This document shows, piece by piece, positions 24,799 through 26,584 of a DNA stretch of 26,584 nucleotides. Location of the stretch: assembly GCA_002471805.1 (NCBI GenBank), contig DKQR01000108.1, positions 1 through 26,584 on the forward strand, in the 5' to 3' direction. The position numbers were made by a program, and so were the translations under genes. The stretch comes from Fidelibacterota bacterium UBA7303. Its GTDB lineage: Bacteria; Fidelibacterota; Marinisomatia; Marinisomatales; UBA1611. Position 1 is the first letter of the stretch, and the number at the start of each line of letters is the position of its first letter. The notes beneath the pieces were generated by a model that was given only the letters and a program-made list of their open reading frames with translations, was not told the DNA's origin and searched no databases.

Positions 24799-25687
24799 TC
24801 GAATTTTCCCGTGAGAGCAGGATCATGGAGCCTAATAGTAAAATAGCACCAAGAATTTGTGCCGGGGATAAAGTTTGCCCGCGCACGAACCAGTCCAGAA
24901 TCATTGCCGATAACGGCCAGGCCAATTCATATAATGTTGCATGGGATGCGGGAAGATGATTTAAACCATAATAATAAATAAATAACGCTACTGCGCCTGT
25001 GGAAAAAACAATGAGTATCAGATTACGCCATTGTGTGGCTGAAAGTGAGACTTCCTGTAAGTGCCCCTGGGTGGCAAACAATATAATTGTCGCCACAATT
25101 GCCGTTACAACGAGTCGCAGAGCGGTCACTGCAGAGAACGGCAAATGTTTCAGAACATGTTTTCCAAAAACGGTTGAACTGCCCCACGCGAATGCAGCCA
25201 GCAAAGCCAAGAGAGCAGCGATAATGGTTTTGTCGTTCCAATCAGCTATAGATGTGGTGCCAAAGGTTACAAAATATCCGCCAGTCAGGGCAGTGATGGC
25301 CAAGCCAATAAATCGCTGGGATAGTTTTTCCCTGAGAATAATTGCAGCCAGCGCAATGGCAAATACAGGCTGCAGTTTTTGCAGCAGCACCACAACAGAC
25401 AAATCAATATAATTTATGTAGCTCAGAGCCTTTGTATAAAAGAACGTACCCAGGATGCCGCCAAAAATTGAGATCCAGAGAACAGAAATCCATTGTCTTT
25501 GCCCCAGGGATTTTATATCCGGCCAAGCTTTGATCAGCAAGGGGAAAAACAGCAATGCACCAAAGGCGTGTTCTAAAGTGACCACAAGGAAAGAGGAAAC
25601 GGAATATAATTCCTGTCTTAGAAAACCATCCAAACTCCAAAGAATAGCTGCGAAGATAACTGCAAGCGGCGGGAGTATTTTTTTCAT
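24791..25687 (-). CDS. EamA/DMT family transporter (RhaT/YdcZ-like permease)
   Basis: A 298-residue membrane protein with ten predicted helices in two EamA repeats (about 8-140 and 152-295). Typical family segments are GTFFYTKALSYI and LREKLSQRFIG in the first repeat, and LYELAWPLSAMILDWFVRGQTLSP in condensed form near the end of the second. The family exports metabolites or amino acids, and the substrate here is unknown. It is the first gene of a minus-strand run with the MFS transporter (8-base overlap) and the lipoprotein. No Shine-Dalgarno is visible before the ATG. The 175 bases upstream to the methyltransferase contain no gene I can defend. Confidence 0.9.
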   Translation of the reverse strand: MKKILPPLAVIFAAILWSLDGFLRQELYSVSSFLVVTLEHAFGALLFFPLLIKAWPDIKSLGQRQWISVLWISIFGGILGTFFYTKALSYINYIDLSVVVLLQKLQPVFAIALAAIILREKLSQRFIGLAITALTGGYFVTFGTTSIADWNDKTIIAALLALLAAFAWGSSTVFGKHVLKHLPFSAVTALRLVVTAIVATIILFATQGHLQEVSLSATQWRNLILIVFSTGAVALFIYYYGLNHLPASHATLYELAWPLSAMILDWFVRGQTLSPAQILGAILLLGSMILLSRENSNV

Positions 25688-25862
25688 CTTGGAATTTACA
25701 AGTTAAACAATAGATGTCTTTTCCTTCTTTTCGTATTACATCAATAAAATCCCCGGGTGATATTTTCAGATGGGAATCCAATTCTTTCAATCTTACTCCG
25801 GTTCCCGTTTTGTTTTGTCACGGGTAATAAATATTTAAATGTTAAAGAGTAACTGAAAAATA

Positions 25863-26534
25863 TTATAACCTTTTTTCTCCGATAATCACCAAACTAAAGG
25901 AATGCCACTTTCTGGTATCAGATATAAAAGGATATAGATAATTTGTATATATTTTACTTTGGGTCTTGACATTCACCTTGGCCATTAAAGTTGATAAATC
26001 CTCATATACCAATTTCACTACGTGAGGATTGATAAAAATTCCTCGAAGAGCATTAATAAAAATTGTAAATAAGGTGCCATCCCCTCTTATTCTTTCCTGC
26101 GGTACCGCTATGATTATTTTGCCCCCCCTTTTTAAAAGGCATAAAACTTTTTGTAAAAACTCTTCTCTATCGTGAATATGCTCCAATAAATGAGACACAA
26201 TGATAATATCAAAATCTTCCTGTTCAAATAAATGGTCGTCAGGATTTAAAAAGATGATATTATTATATCTTTGCCTCGCATAATTAATTGCGTAAGCATT
26301 TATATCGGCTCCAATTACGGTACAACTTGGTTTTGAATTTTTTATTCTGTTTGTGAAATGACCACTACCACAGCCATAATCGAGTATTTTTTGGTTATTA
26401 TCATCTATAAAACTCAACATATATGTTAATTCAGTCCGGCGGATAGGGAACACGTACCGATTAATTAAGCTAATGAATCGGATTGACCAAAAATAGATTG
26501 TATCGTATTTGTGTTCTTTTACTTGTTGTGTCAA
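25863..26534 (-). CDS. Class I SAM-dependent methyltransferase
   Basis: A 223-residue soluble enzyme of the Methyltransf_11/UbiE-like class. The SAM-binding motif I ILDYGCGSG is at 50-58, the acidic residue of motif II is Asp77 (GADIN), and the later SHLLEHI (114-120) and LKRGGKIIIAVP (134-145) segments are typical. The methyl acceptor is unknown; adjacent transporters give no clear hint. The only start available upstream of motif I is TTG 26534. The next ATG is at residue 39, too close to the fold. There is no ribosome-binding site, so either the start is weak or the N-terminus is damaged. The gene looks more AT-rich than the rest of the window. Confidence 0.88.
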   Translation of the reverse strand: MTQQVKEHKYDTIYFWSIRFISLINRYVFPIRRTELTYMLSFIDDNNQKILDYGCGSGHFTNRIKNSKPSCTVIGADINAYAINYARQRYNNIIFLNPDDHLFEQEDFDIIIVSHLLEHIHDREEFLQKVLCLLKRGGKIIIAVPQERIRGDGTLFTIFINALRGIFINPHVVKLVYEDLSTLMAKVNVKTQSKIYTNYLYPFISDTRKWHSFSLVIIGEKRL

Positions 26535-26584
26535 TGAAACGTAATTTTCTTTACATTAAATAAATCTTATATACTGCCTTTCAA

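Noticed and set aside
24999..25412. A 137-codon plus-strand open frame opposite the DMT transporter
   Set aside because: It is antisense to a clear membrane-protein gene, with no ribosome-binding site or family motif.
25688..25805. Coding-like peptide on the minus strand (ELDSHLKISPGDFIDV...) just upstream of the DMT transporter
   Set aside because: It continues into the transporter gene in a different frame, has no ATG (only a TTG), and matches no family I know. It is more likely chance or an old remnant.

Overview
The window reads as a compact chromosomal segment of a Gram-negative, menaquinone-type bacterium. It carries lipid A genes, TonB/ExbBD genes, a single-subunit diheme succinate/fumarate oxidoreductase and large secreted proteins with FG-GAP and Ig-like modules. 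Many genes lack a Shine-Dalgarno sequence and have AT-rich leaders. This mix fits the FCB group (Bacteroidetes/Chlorobi relatives), and I lean towards Candidatus Marinimicrobia or a neighbour. The taxonomic call is inference only. No tRNA, rRNA, CRISPR array, insertion sequence or phage gene was seen, and no stretch over 300 bases lacks a gene.

Layout. (1) 183-3673, +: a three-gene operon for cytochrome b, flavoprotein and iron-sulfur subunits of a Wolinella-like fumarate reductase/succinate dehydrogenase. (2) 3805-8479, -: a predicted outer-membrane protein, an S41 C-terminal processing peptidase, then exbB, two exbD genes and tonB, ending at a hairpin terminator at 3756-3777. (3) 8696-15098, +: two adjacent genes for very large exported proteins that share a degenerate FG-GAP-like N-terminal region. 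The second adds seven Ig-like/cadherin-like modules and a C-terminal hydrophobic segment. (4) 15088-19494, -: a lipid A operon in the order Gfo/Idh/MocA dehydrogenase (GnnA candidate), isoprenylcysteine-methyltransferase-like membrane enzyme, lpxB, DUF374 acyltransferase (LpxJ-like), lpxK. (5) 19674-20354, +: a four-helix membrane protein with a highly acidic tail, followed by a strong terminator. (6) 20491-22154, -: fabA then ychF, divergent from a FabI/FabL-like reductase at 22285-23067. (7) 23103-25687, -: a DMT-family transporter, an MFS transporter and a small TPR-like lipoprotein, with overlapping or nearly overlapping genes. (8) 25863-26534, -: a class I SAM methyltransferase.

How the parts fit. 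Much of the window concerns building and energising the cell envelope: lipid A synthesis (lpxB, DUF374, lpxK, possibly GnnA), fatty-acid supply (fabA and the reductase), TonB energy transduction, periplasmic proteolysis and surface proteins. The most novel part is the 8696-15098 pair of giant paralogous exported proteins, divergent from a putative outer-membrane barrel. I do not recognise a described system in it.
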